Shown: one piece after another, positions 46,978 to 56,708 of the stretch | How the letters are laid out: each line of letters begins with the position of its first letter | Numbering within the stretch: the first letter of the stretch is position 1 | Source of the DNA: an uncultured SAR92 cluster bacterium | GTDB taxonomy: Bacteria > Pseudomonadota > Gammaproteobacteria > Pseudomonadales > Porticoccaceae | Direction: 5' to 3' | Assembly: GCA_902527245.1 (NCBI GenBank) | Contig: CABZOI010000003.1 | Location: 62,001 to 126,000 of the forward strand | DNA length: 64,000 bases | Notes under the pieces: model-generated | Told to the model about the DNA's origin: nothing | Seen by the model: only the letters and a program-made list of their open reading frames with translations | Databases searched by the model: none | Position numbers and translations under genes: made by a program

Positions 46978-49545
46978 ATGAACTTTGAAAAATTAACAAA
47001 TCAACTTCAAAAGTCGATTGGAAATGCCCAATCGATAGCACTAGGACAAGATCATACACAGATAGAACCATGTCATGTGCTACTTGCAATGCTCGACAAT
47101 GTGGAGGGAGGCACTAGTGCGATTTTTGAAAAGGCTGGATTTAAGGTTTCCGAAATCAAGCTAAAGCTGAATGATGAAATTAAAAGTTTACCTAGTTTGA
47201 AATCTCCCTCTGGAGAAATCTCAGTCTCTAGTAGTTTGATAAAAATTTTTAATCTTGCAGATAGATCCGCGCAGAAAAAAAATGATCGTTTTATTTCGAC
47301 CGAGGTTTTCCTTGAAGCGATGATTGATGAGAAAGGGAAAATAACAAATTTGTTATCTAATCTTGGTGATTTAATGGAACTAAGAAAGGTATTAACTGAT
47401 ATTCGTGGAAGCGACACAGTGGATAATCCTAATGTTGAAAATGAAAGACAATCCTTAAGCAAATTTACCATTGATCTCACCGAGAGAGCTGAGCTTGGTA
47501 AATTAGATCCAGTTATTGGTAGAGATGATGAGATTCGCAGAACAATCCAAGTTCTTCAAAGACGAACTAAAAATAATCCTGTTCTTATAGGAGAGCCAGG
47601 TGTTGGGAAGACTGCGATTGCAGAGGGTTTGGCACAGAGAATTGTGAATTCAGAGGTTCCAGATGGTTTGAGAAATAAAAGAGTTCTCACCCTAGATTTA
47701 GGAGCACTATTGGCAGGTGCAAAATTCAGGGGTGATTTTGAAGAAAGACTAAAGTCAGTATTAAAGGAGATATCAAAAGAAAACGGCCGAATTATATTAT
47801 TTATAGATGAAATGCATACATTAGTGGGTGCTGGCAAGGCAGATGGCGCAATGGATGCGGGAAATATGCTGAAGCCTGCTCTCGCAAGGGGAGAGCTTCA
47901 CTGTGTGGGTGCAACGACTTTGAACGAATATCGGCAGTTTGTGGAGAAAGACGCTGCCTTGGAGCGAAGGTTTCAAAAAGTGCTGATTGATGAACCCTCC
48001 AAGGAAGATACGGTCGCAATTTTACGTGGACTCAAAGAACGTTATGAGGTGCATCATGGGGTAGAAATCTCAGATGGTGCAATTATAGCCGCTGCACAAT
48101 TGTCACATAGATATATATCAGATCGACAACTCCCAGATAAAGCGATTGATTTAATTGATGAGGCTGGCAGTCGGATAAGAATGGAGATGGATTCTAAGCC
48201 TGAGCAACTAGACAAGCTCGATAGAAGATTAATTCAATTGAAAATCGAGCTCCAAGCCATGAAAAAAGAGACAGACACTGCCGCAAATAAACGACGACAG
48301 AAACTTGAGGAGCAAATTGATAAATTGGAAAAAGAATTTGCAAACCTCGATGAGATTTGGTCCTCAGAAAAAATCTCTCTTCAAAATATTACTCAAGTAA
48401 AGAGTCAGTTAGAGCAGGCTAAAATGGACTTAGATATGGCGAAGAGATCAGGTGATCTAGAGAGAATGGCAGAGATCCAGTACAGTATTATTCCAAAGCT
48501 CGAGAAAAAAATTGATCATTCGGCATTGCAAAATGAGAAAGATAAAAAGTTATTAAAAAATAAAGTCACAGAAGATGAGATCGCTGAAGTGGTTTCAAAA
48601 TGGACAGGAATACCGTTGTCTAAGATGTTAGAGAGCGAGAAAGATAAATTGATGGACATGGAATCAGCTTTACATCAAAGAGTGGTAGGGCAAAGTGAGG
48701 CAGTGTCCGCAGTTGCAAACTCTATACGGCGATCACGAGCTGGGTTATCAGATCCAACGAAGCCTAATGGATCATTTTTATTTCTGGGTCCGACAGGCGT
48801 TGGAAAGACAGAGTTATGTAAATCCCTAGCAGAGTTTTTATTCGATAGCGAAGATGCACTAATAAGAATAGATATGTCTGAGTTCATGGAAAAACATTCA
48901 GTAGCTAAATTAATAGGTGCGCCTCCCGGCTATGTTGGGTATGAGGAAGGTGGATATCTCACTGAATCTGTGAGGCGAAAACCATATTCGGTGTTGCTAC
49001 TGGATGAAATTGAAAAGGCGCATAGTGATGTTTTCAATTTGCTTTTACAGGTTCTTGATGATGGACGTTTGACTGATAGCCAGGGAAGAACAGTTGACTT
49101 CAAAAATACAGTAATCGTTATGACTTCAAACCTTGGTGCAGATGTGATTCAAATGCTTTCTAAGGATGAGGATTATTCCGTTATGAAGTCTGCTGTAATG
49201 GATGTTGTTAATCTTAATTTCAGGCCGGAATTTATAAATCGAATTGATGAATCTGTAGTTTTTCACTCTTTGGGTGAGGATGCGATTAAACAAATTTCAA
49301 AAATCCAAATTGAGGCGCTGTCCGATCGACTCAAAGAAAAAGAAATGCAAATACGAGTTGACGATAATGTTTTCGGTAAGGTATTGGAAATAGGTTTCGA
49401 TTCGGCATTTGGAGCGAGGCCTTTGAAGAGAGCAATTCAAACTTTAATTGAAAATCCCTTAGCAATTAAAATTCTTGATGGAAAATTTTCTGCTGGAAGT
49501 TCAATTGAATGTAATTTAGAGAATGATGAGATCACTTTCACATGA
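46978..49545 (+). CDS. clpB: ClpB protein disaggregase (HSP104 family)
   Basis: AAA+ chaperone that, with DnaK, dissolves protein aggregates after stress. The 855 residues have the Clp N-domain ([18 protein letters not shown] onward), NBD1 Walker [14 protein letters not shown] and Walker [12 protein letters not shown], a long coiled-coil middle domain (about 405-525) that defines ClpB over ClpA/C, and NBD2 Walker [15 protein letters not shown] with LLDEIEKAH. The pore loop [11 protein letters not shown] is present. Initiation is preceded by AAGG six to nine bases upstream. A candidate sigma-32 promoter precedes it. Confidence 0.98.
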   Translation: MNFEKLTNQLQKSIGNAQSIALGQDHTQIEPCHVLLAMLDNVEGGTSAIFEKAGFKVSEIKLKLNDEIKSLPSLKSPSGEISVSSSLIKIFNLADRSAQKKNDRFISTEVFLEAMIDEKGKITNLLSNLGDLMELRKVLTDIRGSDTVDNPNVENERQSLSKFTIDLTERAELGKLDPVIGRDDEIRRTIQVLQRRTKNNPVLIGEPGVGKTAIAEGLAQRIVNSEVPDGLRNKRVLTLDLGALLAGAKFRGDFEERLKSVLKEISKENGRIILFIDEMHTLVGAGKADGAMDAGNMLKPALARGELHCVGATTLNEYRQFVEKDAALERRFQKVLIDEPSKEDTVAILRGLKERYEVHHGVEISDGAIIAAAQLSHRYISDRQLPDKAIDLIDEAGSRIRMEMDSKPEQLDKLDRRLIQLKIELQAMKKETDTAANKRRQKLEEQIDKLEKEFANLDEIWSSEKISLQNITQVKSQLEQAKMDLDMAKRSGDLERMAEIQYSIIPKLEKKIDHSALQNEKDKKLLKNKVTEDEIAEVVSKWTGIPLSKMLESEKDKLMDMESALHQRVVGQSEAVSAVANSIRRSRAGLSDPTKPNGSFLFLGPTGVGKTELCKSLAEFLFDSEDALIRIDMSEFMEKHSVAKLIGAPPGYVGYEEGGYLTESVRRKPYSVLLLDEIEKAHSDVFNLLLQVLDDGRLTDSQGRTVDFKNTVIVMTSNLGADVIQMLSKDEDYSVMKSAVMDVVNLNFRPEFINRIDESVVFHSLGEDAIKQISKIQIEALSDRLKEKEMQIRVDDNVFGKVLEIGFDSAFGARPLKRAIQTLIENPLAIKILDGKFSAGSSIECNLENDEITFT

Positions 49546-49583
49546 TTGCTCGTGATTAATATCATGAAAAAGAAAATTCAGAA

Positions 49584-50066
49584 CTACTTTTTGTCTTGAA
49601 ACTGATCGGGATCCATGAACATTAACTTTACTACTAAAGAATTGTCCAGCGGCTCAGCCGCCATCATTAAGACATTAAGATCATCACCAATTTGCATGCC
49701 ACACGGAATATTGAACAATATACCTCCATTTTCTTGATTTGTAAGTGTGCGTAAATCTTTAAGCTCAGGATCTCTTCTTGCCTCATTCTCAAATTTCTGG
49801 AGCATTATTTTTAGTGCAGCCTCAAAATTTGGAAAATTAAATTGTCCGCGAAATTCACTACGATCTAATTGGAGTTTGATTGGAAGTTTTAGCCCTGTTT
49901 TCTCTGATGTAAGATGCCCTGACGGAACCAATTTGCCTTGTTTTAAATCTTTATAAAGTTTTTTCGCCTCCTCTGGCTTTTGTTGCATAAAGCCTGCAAT
50001 CAAAAGATTGGCTCCAAGATTGAACAGTTTTCTCGAGTCGATATCAAAGCTTTTTTGTTCTGACAT
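49584..50066 (-). CDS. Uncharacterised 160-residue protein downstream of purC
   Basis: I do not recognise this protein. It is 160 residues, soluble, lysine- and leucine-rich, with no signal peptide, membrane segment or catalytic motif. An N-terminal helical part (RKLFNLGANLLIAGFMQQKP) is followed by an alternating strand/helix core (FRGQFNFPNFEAALKIML), and the C-terminus reads VVKLMFMDPDQFQDKK. It lies 13 nt after purC on the same strand and so is probably co-transcribed, and it is convergent with clpB. The spacer to clpB (49546-49583) carries CATGAT/ATCATG repeats but no clear terminator. Confidence 0.75.
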   Translation of the reverse strand: MSEQKSFDIDSRKLFNLGANLLIAGFMQQKPEEAKKLYKDLKQGKLVPSGHLTSEKTGLKLPIKLQLDRSEFRGQFNFPNFEAALKIMLQKFENEARRDPELKDLRTLTNQENGGILFNIPCGMQIGDDLNVLMMAAEPLDNSLVVKLMFMDPDQFQDKK

Positions 50067-50079
50067 ACGATTATTCCAT

Positions 50080-51183
50080 TTATTTAATTAACGCAAAGTT
50101 TTCGTTGAGAGTGTCCAGGATATCCTCTTTTGGATTATCTGAGAGGCTAACTTCGTTTTTGGTTATTTTATTTGCAATACTCAGGTAAGTATCTGATACT
50201 TTTGACATGATTTCTTGAGGTAATTCATTATTTTTTGCAAGTTCATACCTCTCACTCATCCGGTCTTTATTTACGAGGATATCTGGATCTGGGAAATAAT
50301 TTAATAATAATTGCCTAAACACTTCCTTTGAGTTTTCAATGACTTTACCGTTACGGTATTGAGCACCATCCCATATTCTTGAGGAATCAGGTGTTCCTAC
50401 CTCATCCATATAAATTAATTTATCTTCTCCTTCTGAATCCTTGACGTATCCAAACTCAAATTTCGTGTCGACAAAAATTTGATCTAATGTTTCTAATTCA
50501 TCACTTATTAATTTAAAACCATCATGTAAGAGTTTTTCATAAAGATTTATATCTTCATGACTGTTAAATTTAAAGGCTGATAAGTTAGTTTCGATATCTC
50601 GCCTGGAGATATTTACATCGTCTACCTCTGGAACACCCTCTAGTCCTCGTAAGATGCCTTTCGTTGAAGGGGTTATCAGCAGTTGATCTAATTTTTGATC
50701 TTTCTTTAAATTATCATCTAGACGGATGCCGCAAATTTCTCTTTCACCCTTGAGATAGCCTCTCCACATTGATCCTGTTATGTATTGACGGCAGATAGCT
50801 TCAATCATGACCGGCCTTGCTTTTTGAACGATCCAAACGAGCGGATGGGGCACGTCCAATATGTGACTGTCTGCTAAATTATTCGATTTGAAGGCTTTAA
50901 ACCAATGATTAGAGATCGAATTTAGTGCAGCTCCTTTACCGGGAACTCCCTCCATATTGCCTTCACCTCTCCAGATACACTCGAATGCTGAAATCCGATC
51001 ACTGATCACCATTACGGCAAGTTCTGATTGAGCTGGAATGGGATAGCCCTTCTCCTCTATTAATCTTCTACTTTCCTGAGGTGACAACCAGTAAACTGAC
51101 CTCACTTTGCCTGAGTGTACTGGAAGTTCTGTTTTGATAGGTAGGTCATTGCTGTATGCAAGGACTTTATCTGAAAGGTTCAT
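50080..51183 (-). CDS. purC: SAICAR synthase (phosphoribosylaminoimidazole-succinocarboxamide synthase), long form
   Basis: ATP-dependent step 7 of de novo purine synthesis, joining aspartate to CAIR. At about 367 residues it is the long gammaproteobacterial/eukaryote-like form rather than the short 240-residue PurC. Motifs include [12 protein letters not shown] near the N-terminus, [30 protein letters not shown] and the C-terminal metal/substrate region [16 protein letters not shown] use ATG 51183; a frame 51 bases longer (to 51234) is less plausible. Confidence 0.93.
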   Translation of the reverse strand: MNLSDKVLAYSNDLPIKTELPVHSGKVRSVYWLSPQESRRLIEEKGYPIPAQSELAVMVISDRISAFECIWRGEGNMEGVPGKGAALNSISNHWFKAFKSNNLADSHILDVPHPLVWIVQKARPVMIEAICRQYITGSMWRGYLKGEREICGIRLDDNLKKDQKLDQLLITPSTKGILRGLEGVPEVDDVNISRRDIETNLSAFKFNSHEDINLYEKLLHDGFKLISDELETLDQIFVDTKFEFGYVKDSEGEDKLIYMDEVGTPDSSRIWDGAQYRNGKVIENSKEVFRQLLLNYFPDPDILVNKDRMSERYELAKNNELPQEIMSKVSDTYLSIANKITKNEVSLSDNPKEDILDTLNENFALIK

Positions 51184-51240
51184 AATCGTTCCGTATGTCT
51201 TGGTTATAAGCAGAGTCGCCTTGAATTCTAACAATTACTT

Positions 51241-51259
51241 TCAACTTTGGTAAAGTTGA
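51241..51259. repeat. Inverted repeat upstream of purC
   Basis: TCAACTT (51241-51247) and AAGTTGA (51253-51259) form a perfect 7-bp inverted repeat with a 5-nt loop, in the 253-nt spacer between the divergent purC and SDR genes. A second imperfect repeat (GTTCAACA with TGTTGAGAAC) follows at about 51264-51289. They could be an operator (for example for a purine-type repressor) or leader hairpins. I cannot match either to a known consensus, and the rest of the spacer shows nothing I can name. Confidence 0.35.
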
Positions 51260-51436
51260 TTTTGTTCAACAATTAAAAGTGTTGAGAACCTTAAAAATCG
51301 TGAGGCTTACAGATAGTTTATCTTTTTTCAAAAAGTTAATATAGGATTGGAACTCCTTTAGTTATAGTAAGAATTTAAAAGTCGAATAGAAAGTTAATAT
51401 TCAAAAAATTTTTCAAATGTAGGGTAAAACAGAATT

Positions 51437-52246
51437 ATGGATGTAACTGGTAAGACAATTCTAATAACAGGCTCTTCCGAGGGTATCGGTGCTGAGTGCG
51501 CAAGGTTATTTTCCAAAAGTGGAGCGAACTTAGTTTTAGTTGCGAGAACCAAGTCAAAGTTGGAGGAAATTGCTGAAGAAATAAGAAATGACTGTAAAGT
51601 GCTCGTGGTGCCTATGGATATTTCAGATACAAGATCTTGCAAAAAATTAATTTCAAAAACTGTTTCAGAGTTCGGTAGCTTAGATATCTTGATAAATAAC
51701 GCTGGAATGCATGAGCGTGGGGATTTTTATAATTTGTCGGTTGATGACATCGGTAAAATGGTGGACGTAAATCTTAGAGCTCCGATGATACTATCTTCAA
51801 TGGCACTACCTCATATGCGCTCAGCAGGTTCTGGTTCAATAGTTATGATTGCATCCTTGGCAGGAATGTCTCCTTTACAAGGAGCCGCTATCTACTCCTC
51901 TACAAAAGCTGGTCTTAGAGCATTTGGCTTTGCATTATATGATGAGCTCAAGGATGCAAATATTCATATTGGAATGGTCTCGCCCGGACCAGTTTCGACA
52001 GGTTTTATACTCAGATCCATCGATGATGTTGAAGATATTGTTTTCTCACAACCAATGAGTACACCTGAGGAGGTTGCAAGAGCAGTAAGTACAGTCATTA
52101 AAGAGCGTAATATAGAAATTGCAATGCCAAAAATAAGTGGTATTTTAGCCACTCTAGCCTATCTTTTTCCTCGCTTGCGAAGAGCGATGAGGCCAAGTTT
52201 GTATGCGAAAGGGAAAAAAAATAAGGAAAAATATCGCCATGGATAG
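51437..52246 (+). CDS. Short-chain dehydrogenase/reductase
   Basis: A 269-residue SDR. TGSSEGIG (about residues 11-18) binds NAD(P), NNAG appears as NNAGMHERG, the catalytic Ser lies in IASLAGMSP and the YxxxK pair in YSSTKAG. The C-terminal about 40 residues are very basic (RLRRAMRPSLYAKGKKNKEKYR; positions about 243-264), longer than in a minimal SDR, and may bind membrane or another protein. Substrate unknown. An alpha/beta hydrolase gene follows after 12 nt, likely a two-gene operon. Confidence 0.85.
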   Translation: MDVTGKTILITGSSEGIGAECARLFSKSGANLVLVARTKSKLEEIAEEIRNDCKVLVVPMDISDTRSCKKLISKTVSEFGSLDILINNAGMHERGDFYNLSVDDIGKMVDVNLRAPMILSSMALPHMRSAGSGSIVMIASLAGMSPLQGAAIYSSTKAGLRAFGFALYDELKDANIHIGMVSPGPVSTGFILRSIDDVEDIVFSQPMSTPEEVARAVSTVIKERNIEIAMPKISGILATLAYLFPRLRRAMRPSLYAKGKKNKEKYRHG

Positions 52247-52258
52247 GTCAAGGCAGAC

Positions 52259-53020
52259 ATGATCTTAAATCATATTGACGATGGGGAAGGACATGTCATT
52301 GTTTTGTTACATGGAATGTTTGGTTCACACACAAATTTAAATAATATTGCTCGCTTTTTGTCTAGTAATTACCGTGTTTTAAACTGTGACCTGAGAAACC
52401 AGGGTGACTCTTTTCACAATGACACTATGGATCTGACTTCCATGGCAAATGATGTAGTGAGATTGCTAGATAAGTTGGACATAAAACAAGCATCAGTGTT
52501 AGGCCACTCTCTTGGTGGAAAAGTAGCGATGCAATTTGCTCTTATGTTCCCGAATCGATGCTCGAAATTAATAATCGCCGACATATCACCTGTTGCGTAT
52601 GCGCCCAGACATGATGTTGTGCTGGATTCATTATTGAATTTATCTGACCTTGATATTGAGAGCAGATCACAAGCGGATAATTTTTTAAAAAAAACAATAG
52701 ATAATGAGGTAATGCGGGCTTTTTTATTGAAGAATTTATCGAGAATTGACGGCGGTAAGTACAAAATAAAAATAAACATGAAAGCTATTAAAGAAAATTA
52801 TTACACTAATTTAGTAGCAGCGCCGTCGGGCGAGCCATATACCGGACCTACTCTTTTCATTAAGGGTGAGACCTCAGCCTATATTCAAGAAAAGCATAAG
52901 ACTTCGATACAGGGTTTATTCCCAAACTCTAGCATCGAGATCATGGGAAAATGTGGACATTGGTTGCACGCAGAGAATCCAAATCTATTCAATCGTTTGG
53001 TATCTGATTTTTTAAATTAG
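52259..53020 (+). CDS. Alpha/beta-fold hydrolase, YbfF-like
   Basis: A 253-residue hydrolase. LLHGMFGSHTN is the oxyanion-hole motif, LGHSLGGKVAMQFA holds the nucleophile serine of GHSLGG, and CGHWLHAENP holds the catalytic histidine; the acid is probably within DISPVAYAP or the later D/E. The order and LGxxxG-type signature fit the YbfF/esterase group with acyl-CoA-like ester substrates, but the true substrate is unknown. Cytosolic: no signal peptide. Confidence 0.85.
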   Translation: MILNHIDDGEGHVIVLLHGMFGSHTNLNNIARFLSSNYRVLNCDLRNQGDSFHNDTMDLTSMANDVVRLLDKLDIKQASVLGHSLGGKVAMQFALMFPNRCSKLIIADISPVAYAPRHDVVLDSLLNLSDLDIESRSQADNFLKKTIDNEVMRAFLLKNLSRIDGGKYKIKINMKAIKENYYTNLVAAPSGEPYTGPTLFIKGETSAYIQEKHKTSIQGLFPNSSIEIMGKCGHWLHAENPNLFNRLVSDFLN

Positions 53021-53080
53021 TAGGATTATTAATTGAATTGTACCGTTGTATAATGTCAAAAGTGAGATGGAATCGAAAAT

Positions 53081-54271
53081 ATGTTTGAAAGACTAAAACC
53101 CGTCCCAATAGACCCGATTCTAGGATTAATGAATTCCTTCAGAGAAGACTCTAGGCATAATAAAATTGATCTTGGAGTGGGCGTTTATCAAGATGATTCC
53201 GGTCAAACCCCAATTATGACATCAGTTAAAAAGGCAGAGTTTCAGCTTCTTGAGGATGAAAATACCAAAACATATCAGGGTATGACAGGAGACAGTGACT
53301 ATAATGATCGTCTCTCTTCTCTTATTTTTGGAGAGGACAATCCTATTTTAAAATCAGGAAGATTTTGCACTTTGCAGGCACCCGGTGGATCAGGTGCACT
53401 CAGGGTTGGAGCTGAGGTCATAGCAAGAACCAAGTCAAGTCCCGCAATTTGGGTTGGAACGCCAACATGGGCAAATCATATACCCATTATGGAAAAAACC
53501 GGATTGAAAATTAATACCTATCCTTATTATGACTTTGAAACTCACACTATTTGCTTTGATGAAATGATCGAAGCCTTAAAGAAGATACCCAAAGATGACA
53601 TTGTATTACTTCATGGATGTTGTCATAACCCAACTGGTGCAGACCTGAGCTCAGACCAATGGAAACAAGTGTGTGCGACTGCTCATAGAAATGGATTCAT
53701 TCCTTTCATTGATATTGCATATCAAGGGTTAGGTAATGGATTAGAAAAGGATGCATATGGGATAAGAGAGTTAGCAAGTCAACTTCCGGAATTAATTGTA
53801 GCTTCATCTTGCTCAAAAAACTTTGGATTATATCGCGAGAGAACTGGTGCTGTATCTTTCATATGTAATGATAGTGATCAAACAAAAATAGTCTTAAGTC
53901 ATGCAATGTCTTCAGCGAGATCACTTTATTCTATGCCTCCAGCGCATGGAGCTCTTTTAGTCTCCTCGGTGCTTGGTGATCCGAAGCTTCGCGAAGAATG
54001 GGAGATTGAATTGGAGTCTGTGAGGTTGAGAATTCAGTTGATGAGGGATTTGTTGTGCGAAAAGTTGCGAGGTAACCAAAAAGGAAAAGATTTTTCTCAT
54101 ATCAAGCATCAGAAAGGAATGTTTTCATTTTTGGGTATATCGTCAGAAGAGGTGGACACTTTGAGAGCGAAGTATGGCGTTTATATGGTAGGGTCTACCC
54201 GTATTAATTTGGCGGGGATAAATATCAATAACATTGATTATTTATCGGAATGTATTCTGAAAGTTATCTAG
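53081..54271 (+). CDS. Aromatic/aspartate aminotransferase (class I PLP)
   Basis: PLP enzyme of the AspC/TyrB family, 396 residues. It transfers amino groups between aspartate or aromatic amino acids and 2-oxoglutarate. DLGVGVYQDDSGQTPI near the start, HNPTGADLS, DIAYQGLGNGLEKDAYGIR (core AYQGLGNGLEKDA) and the Schiff-base lysine K246 in SSCSKNFGLYRERTG are all present. In this window it could perform the last step of phenylalanine and tyrosine synthesis after PheA/TyrA. Aspartate versus aromatic preference cannot be read from sequence. Confidence 0.94.
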   Translation: MFERLKPVPIDPILGLMNSFREDSRHNKIDLGVGVYQDDSGQTPIMTSVKKAEFQLLEDENTKTYQGMTGDSDYNDRLSSLIFGEDNPILKSGRFCTLQAPGGSGALRVGAEVIARTKSSPAIWVGTPTWANHIPIMEKTGLKINTYPYYDFETHTICFDEMIEALKKIPKDDIVLLHGCCHNPTGADLSSDQWKQVCATAHRNGFIPFIDIAYQGLGNGLEKDAYGIRELASQLPELIVASSCSKNFGLYRERTGAVSFICNDSDQTKIVLSHAMSSARSLYSMPPAHGALLVSSVLGDPKLREEWEIELESVRLRIQLMRDLLCEKLRGNQKGKDFSHIKHQKGMFSFLGISSEEVDTLRAKYGVYMVGSTRINLAGININNIDYLSECILKVI

Positions 54272-54765
54272 CTTTGGGCGATTTTTTCTACTAATTTCAA
54301 AGTTGCATCTATCGTTAGGGGTGTTGTATCAACTTTATAATCAAAATACTTCATATACAGCTTCTGTCTTTCTTTAAATAGGCTCGAAAAGCTTTGGCCA
54401 GGTCTTTTAGTTATGCCTCGTGTGGCGAAATTTGTAATTCTTTTCTCAATTTCATTTTGATCAACGTTTAAGAAGATAATTTTTGCTTTTTTTCCTAGGT
54501 GATTCATGCTTTGCTCTGAATAAACCGCACTTCCACCCGTTGCAATAACCTTGTTTTCTATGTTTTCACGAAGAATCACTTTCTCCTCTATCGATCTAAG
54601 CTTTAAGTAACCGTTGACATCAAGGTAGTTTTGTATCGATTGTTTGATCTCATGCTCGATTAATCTATCTGTGTCCACGAACGCGAGATTGAGTTTGTCA
54701 GATAATAGTTTGCCTATGGTGCTTTTTCCGGCTCCTGGCATTCCAATTAAAACTATGCTTTTCAT
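54268..54765 (-). CDS. Shikimate-kinase-family P-loop kinase
   Basis: A 165-residue small-molecule kinase with Walker A GMPGAGKST, the DTD motif (VDTDRLIEHE) and an arginine before EEK (LRSIEEKVI), as in AroK. The shikimate-binding GGG loop, however, is GGS (ATGGSAVY), and the lid reads RPGQSFSSLFKERQKLYMKY, missing the usual RPxL and RxPxY pattern. I recall a distinct subfamily with ATGGSVVY and PGQTLxDLYxER features annotated as shikimate kinase; substrate specificity is not established. It is a weak aroK candidate and no symbol is assigned. Both its stop and the aminotransferase stop use the same palindrome CTAG (54268-54271). Confidence 0.7.
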   Translation of the reverse strand: MKSIVLIGMPGAGKSTIGKLLSDKLNLAFVDTDRLIEHEIKQSIQNYLDVNGYLKLRSIEEKVILRENIENKVIATGGSAVYSEQSMNHLGKKAKIIFLNVDQNEIEKRITNFATRGITKRPGQSFSSLFKERQKLYMKYFDYKVDTTPLTIDATLKLVEKIAQS

Positions 54766-54918
54766 TGCGGTTTATTGTACATGGTGATCATTAATTCTGT
54801 CAGCTCGTATCTAATGAACTCATTTCACATCTCTGACTGAATAATCTTATTCAAAGTTAATACGATTTGATAAACAAGTTGTATACTTGGACGGGTAGAG
54901 TTTTCGATAAACATAGTT

Positions 54919-55800
54919 ATGTCACATTTTAAAAAAATAGGCATTTATGCAAAAAACCGGACATCTAGTGTCATTTCTGCAATAAAGAAGTTAGAAAAAT
55001 CATTGGAGTCTTTTGGTTGTAACATTTTTTTTGAAAAAACATCAGGATTACAACTTGGAATCAAAAGAGATACATTCCTAGAAATTGATTCCTTCTGCGA
55101 TGAGATTGATCTTTGTATTGTGGTTGGAGGGGATGGAAGTATGCTCTCTGCATGTAGGAGAATTGCCCATGCTAATGTGCCTTTGCTCGGTGTGAATCTG
55201 GGACGTCTGGGCTTTCTGACTGATATCTCTCCAAGTGAGATCGATAATCTGATTTTGCCAGTTTTAAGCGGAAATTATAAATCAACAACGCGATTTTTGT
55301 TGGAAGTGTCTGTTCAGAGACAATCAATACAGATTGGTAACGAAATAGCGGTGAACGATATTGCACTTCATCCTGGTATGGCAGTCAAAATGATGAGCTT
55401 TGAATTGAATGTCGATGGTGAATTTGTTTACAGTCAAAGTTCAGATGGTTTAATAGTCGCTTCACCTACCGGCTCGACTGCATATGCGCTTTCTGCTGGA
55501 GGCCCCCTAGTTTATCCAACCTTGAACGCGATCGTTGTAGTGCCAATGAACCCTCATACGCTCAGCAGCAGACCGATAGTTCTTGAGAGTTCTTCGGTGT
55601 TGCAAATTATAGTGAGTGATGTCAACAAGCTAAATCCCGTTATTACTTGCGACGGCCAAACTGATTTAAGCACACATCCTGGTGATCTGATTACGATAAG
55701 TAGACATAAAAATGAAGTTACTCTAATACACCCAAAAGACAGCAATTTTTATGATGCATGTAGATCAAAATTGGGATGGGGCAATAAGTTATCGACATGA
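54919..55800 (+). CDS. nadK: NAD kinase
   Basis: ATP-dependent phosphorylation of NAD to NADP. At 293 residues it has the GGDGS motif (VVGGDGSMLSACRRI), LGRLGFLTD, NDIALHPG, and the SPTGSTAYALSAGGPL active-site loop. The family's conserved HTLSSRPIV (PHTLSSRPIV) is present. The ATGA overlap with the rhomboid gene implies translational coupling. Length equals E. coli NadK (292). Confidence 0.97.
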   Translation: MSHFKKIGIYAKNRTSSVISAIKKLEKSLESFGCNIFFEKTSGLQLGIKRDTFLEIDSFCDEIDLCIVVGGDGSMLSACRRIAHANVPLLGVNLGRLGFLTDISPSEIDNLILPVLSGNYKSTTRFLLEVSVQRQSIQIGNEIAVNDIALHPGMAVKMMSFELNVDGEFVYSQSSDGLIVASPTGSTAYALSAGGPLVYPTLNAIVVVPMNPHTLSSRPIVLESSSVLQIIVSDVNKLNPVITCDGQTDLSTHPGDLITISRHKNEVTLIHPKDSNFYDACRSKLGWGNKLST

Positions 55801-56396
55801 GTAACTCAGATAGTCTTATTTTGTTGCGCCAGAGAATTAAGCAAAGTCCGATTGTATCTTTGCTAATAACCCTCTCTTTTTTGGGTTGGCTTCTAGTAAG
55901 TATCGACTTCATGTTTGCAGTAAGTTTCTTAAGTTTTCAGCCAGAATTTGGGATGGGTTCATTGCGATATATTACACCGATATTTTTACATTTTGGTTTG
56001 ATCCATCTCGCCTTTAACTGTTTATGGCTAGCTTTATTGGGAGAAAAAATTGAGACTCACTTAGGATCTATTCACTTGTTACTCGTTGTCATAGTAACTT
56101 CTATTATTTCCAATTACTCTCAGTTCTATTGGTCAGGATCTTCAAATTTTGGAGGTATGTCGGGTGTTGTCTATGCGCTTCTCGGATATTTGTGGGCAGC
56201 AGCAAGATTCACTAATAATCAAAAATTAAAATTACCAGCAGGTATATTTGGTTTTATGATTGGCTGGTTGTTCCTCTGTATGACACCTATTATTCCATTT
56301 GTTTTTGGCTCTGGCATTGCCAATGCTGCGCATCTGGGAGGGTTATTATCAGGAATGATTTTAGGGTTTATTTTTAGTTTCTTGACAGTGAAGTAG
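55797..56396 (+). CDS. Rhomboid-family intramembrane serine protease (GlpG-like)
   Basis: A 199-residue polytopic membrane protein with six hydrophobic segments. The catalytic dyad is S122 in FGGMSGVVYALLGY (GxSG motif) and H179 in NAAHLGGLLSGMILG. HFGLIHLAFNCLW in the second segment matches the rhomboid HF-x2-HLxxN pattern. Substrates are unknown; in bacteria such proteases may act on membrane-protein fragments. It is translationally coupled to nadK through an ATGA overlap. Confidence 0.9.
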   Translation: MSNSDSLILLRQRIKQSPIVSLLITLSFLGWLLVSIDFMFAVSFLSFQPEFGMGSLRYITPIFLHFGLIHLAFNCLWLALLGEKIETHLGSIHLLLVVIVTSIISNYSQFYWSGSSNFGGMSGVVYALLGYLWAAARFTNNQKLKLPAGIFGFMIGWLFLCMTPIIPFVFGSGIANAAHLGGLLSGMILGFIFSFLTVK

Positions 56397-56421
56397 ATAG
56401 CAATCGTTAGATAAGTGAAAT

Positions 56422-56667
56422 ATGAATGACATAGATTTGATAAAAACTATTACGCCGGATATTTATGAGCGTTTTAAAAAGGCGATTGAAACTGGAAAGT
56501 GGAATGATAGAACTCTGCTGACTGAAGATCAAAAAGCTATCACGCTTCGCGCAATCATCTTATATGAACAAGTTCATCTGCTCGAACATGAGCGAGTAGG
56601 TTTTACTGGTTCTAATAATTGTGGAAAAAAAGCGGCAAGTGACCAGGTTTTGAAGTGGTCTGATTAG
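56422..56667 (+). CDS. yeaC: YeaC-family (DUF1315) protein
   Basis: An 81-residue soluble protein with the DUF1315 pattern: ITPDIYERFKKAIETGKWND followed by LTEDQKAITLRAIILYE, as in E. coli YeaC. Function is unknown. ATG 56422 follows the rhomboid gene by 25 nt and precedes pepN by 41 nt on the same strand. It is too short for other domains, and the C-terminal half is variable. Confidence 0.8.
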   Translation: MNDIDLIKTITPDIYERFKKAIETGKWNDRTLLTEDQKAITLRAIILYEQVHLLEHERVGFTGSNNCGKKAASDQVLKWSD

Positions 56668-56708
56668 TTGGTGACTCACTAAACATAACATTACTTCAGG
56701 AAAAGCAT

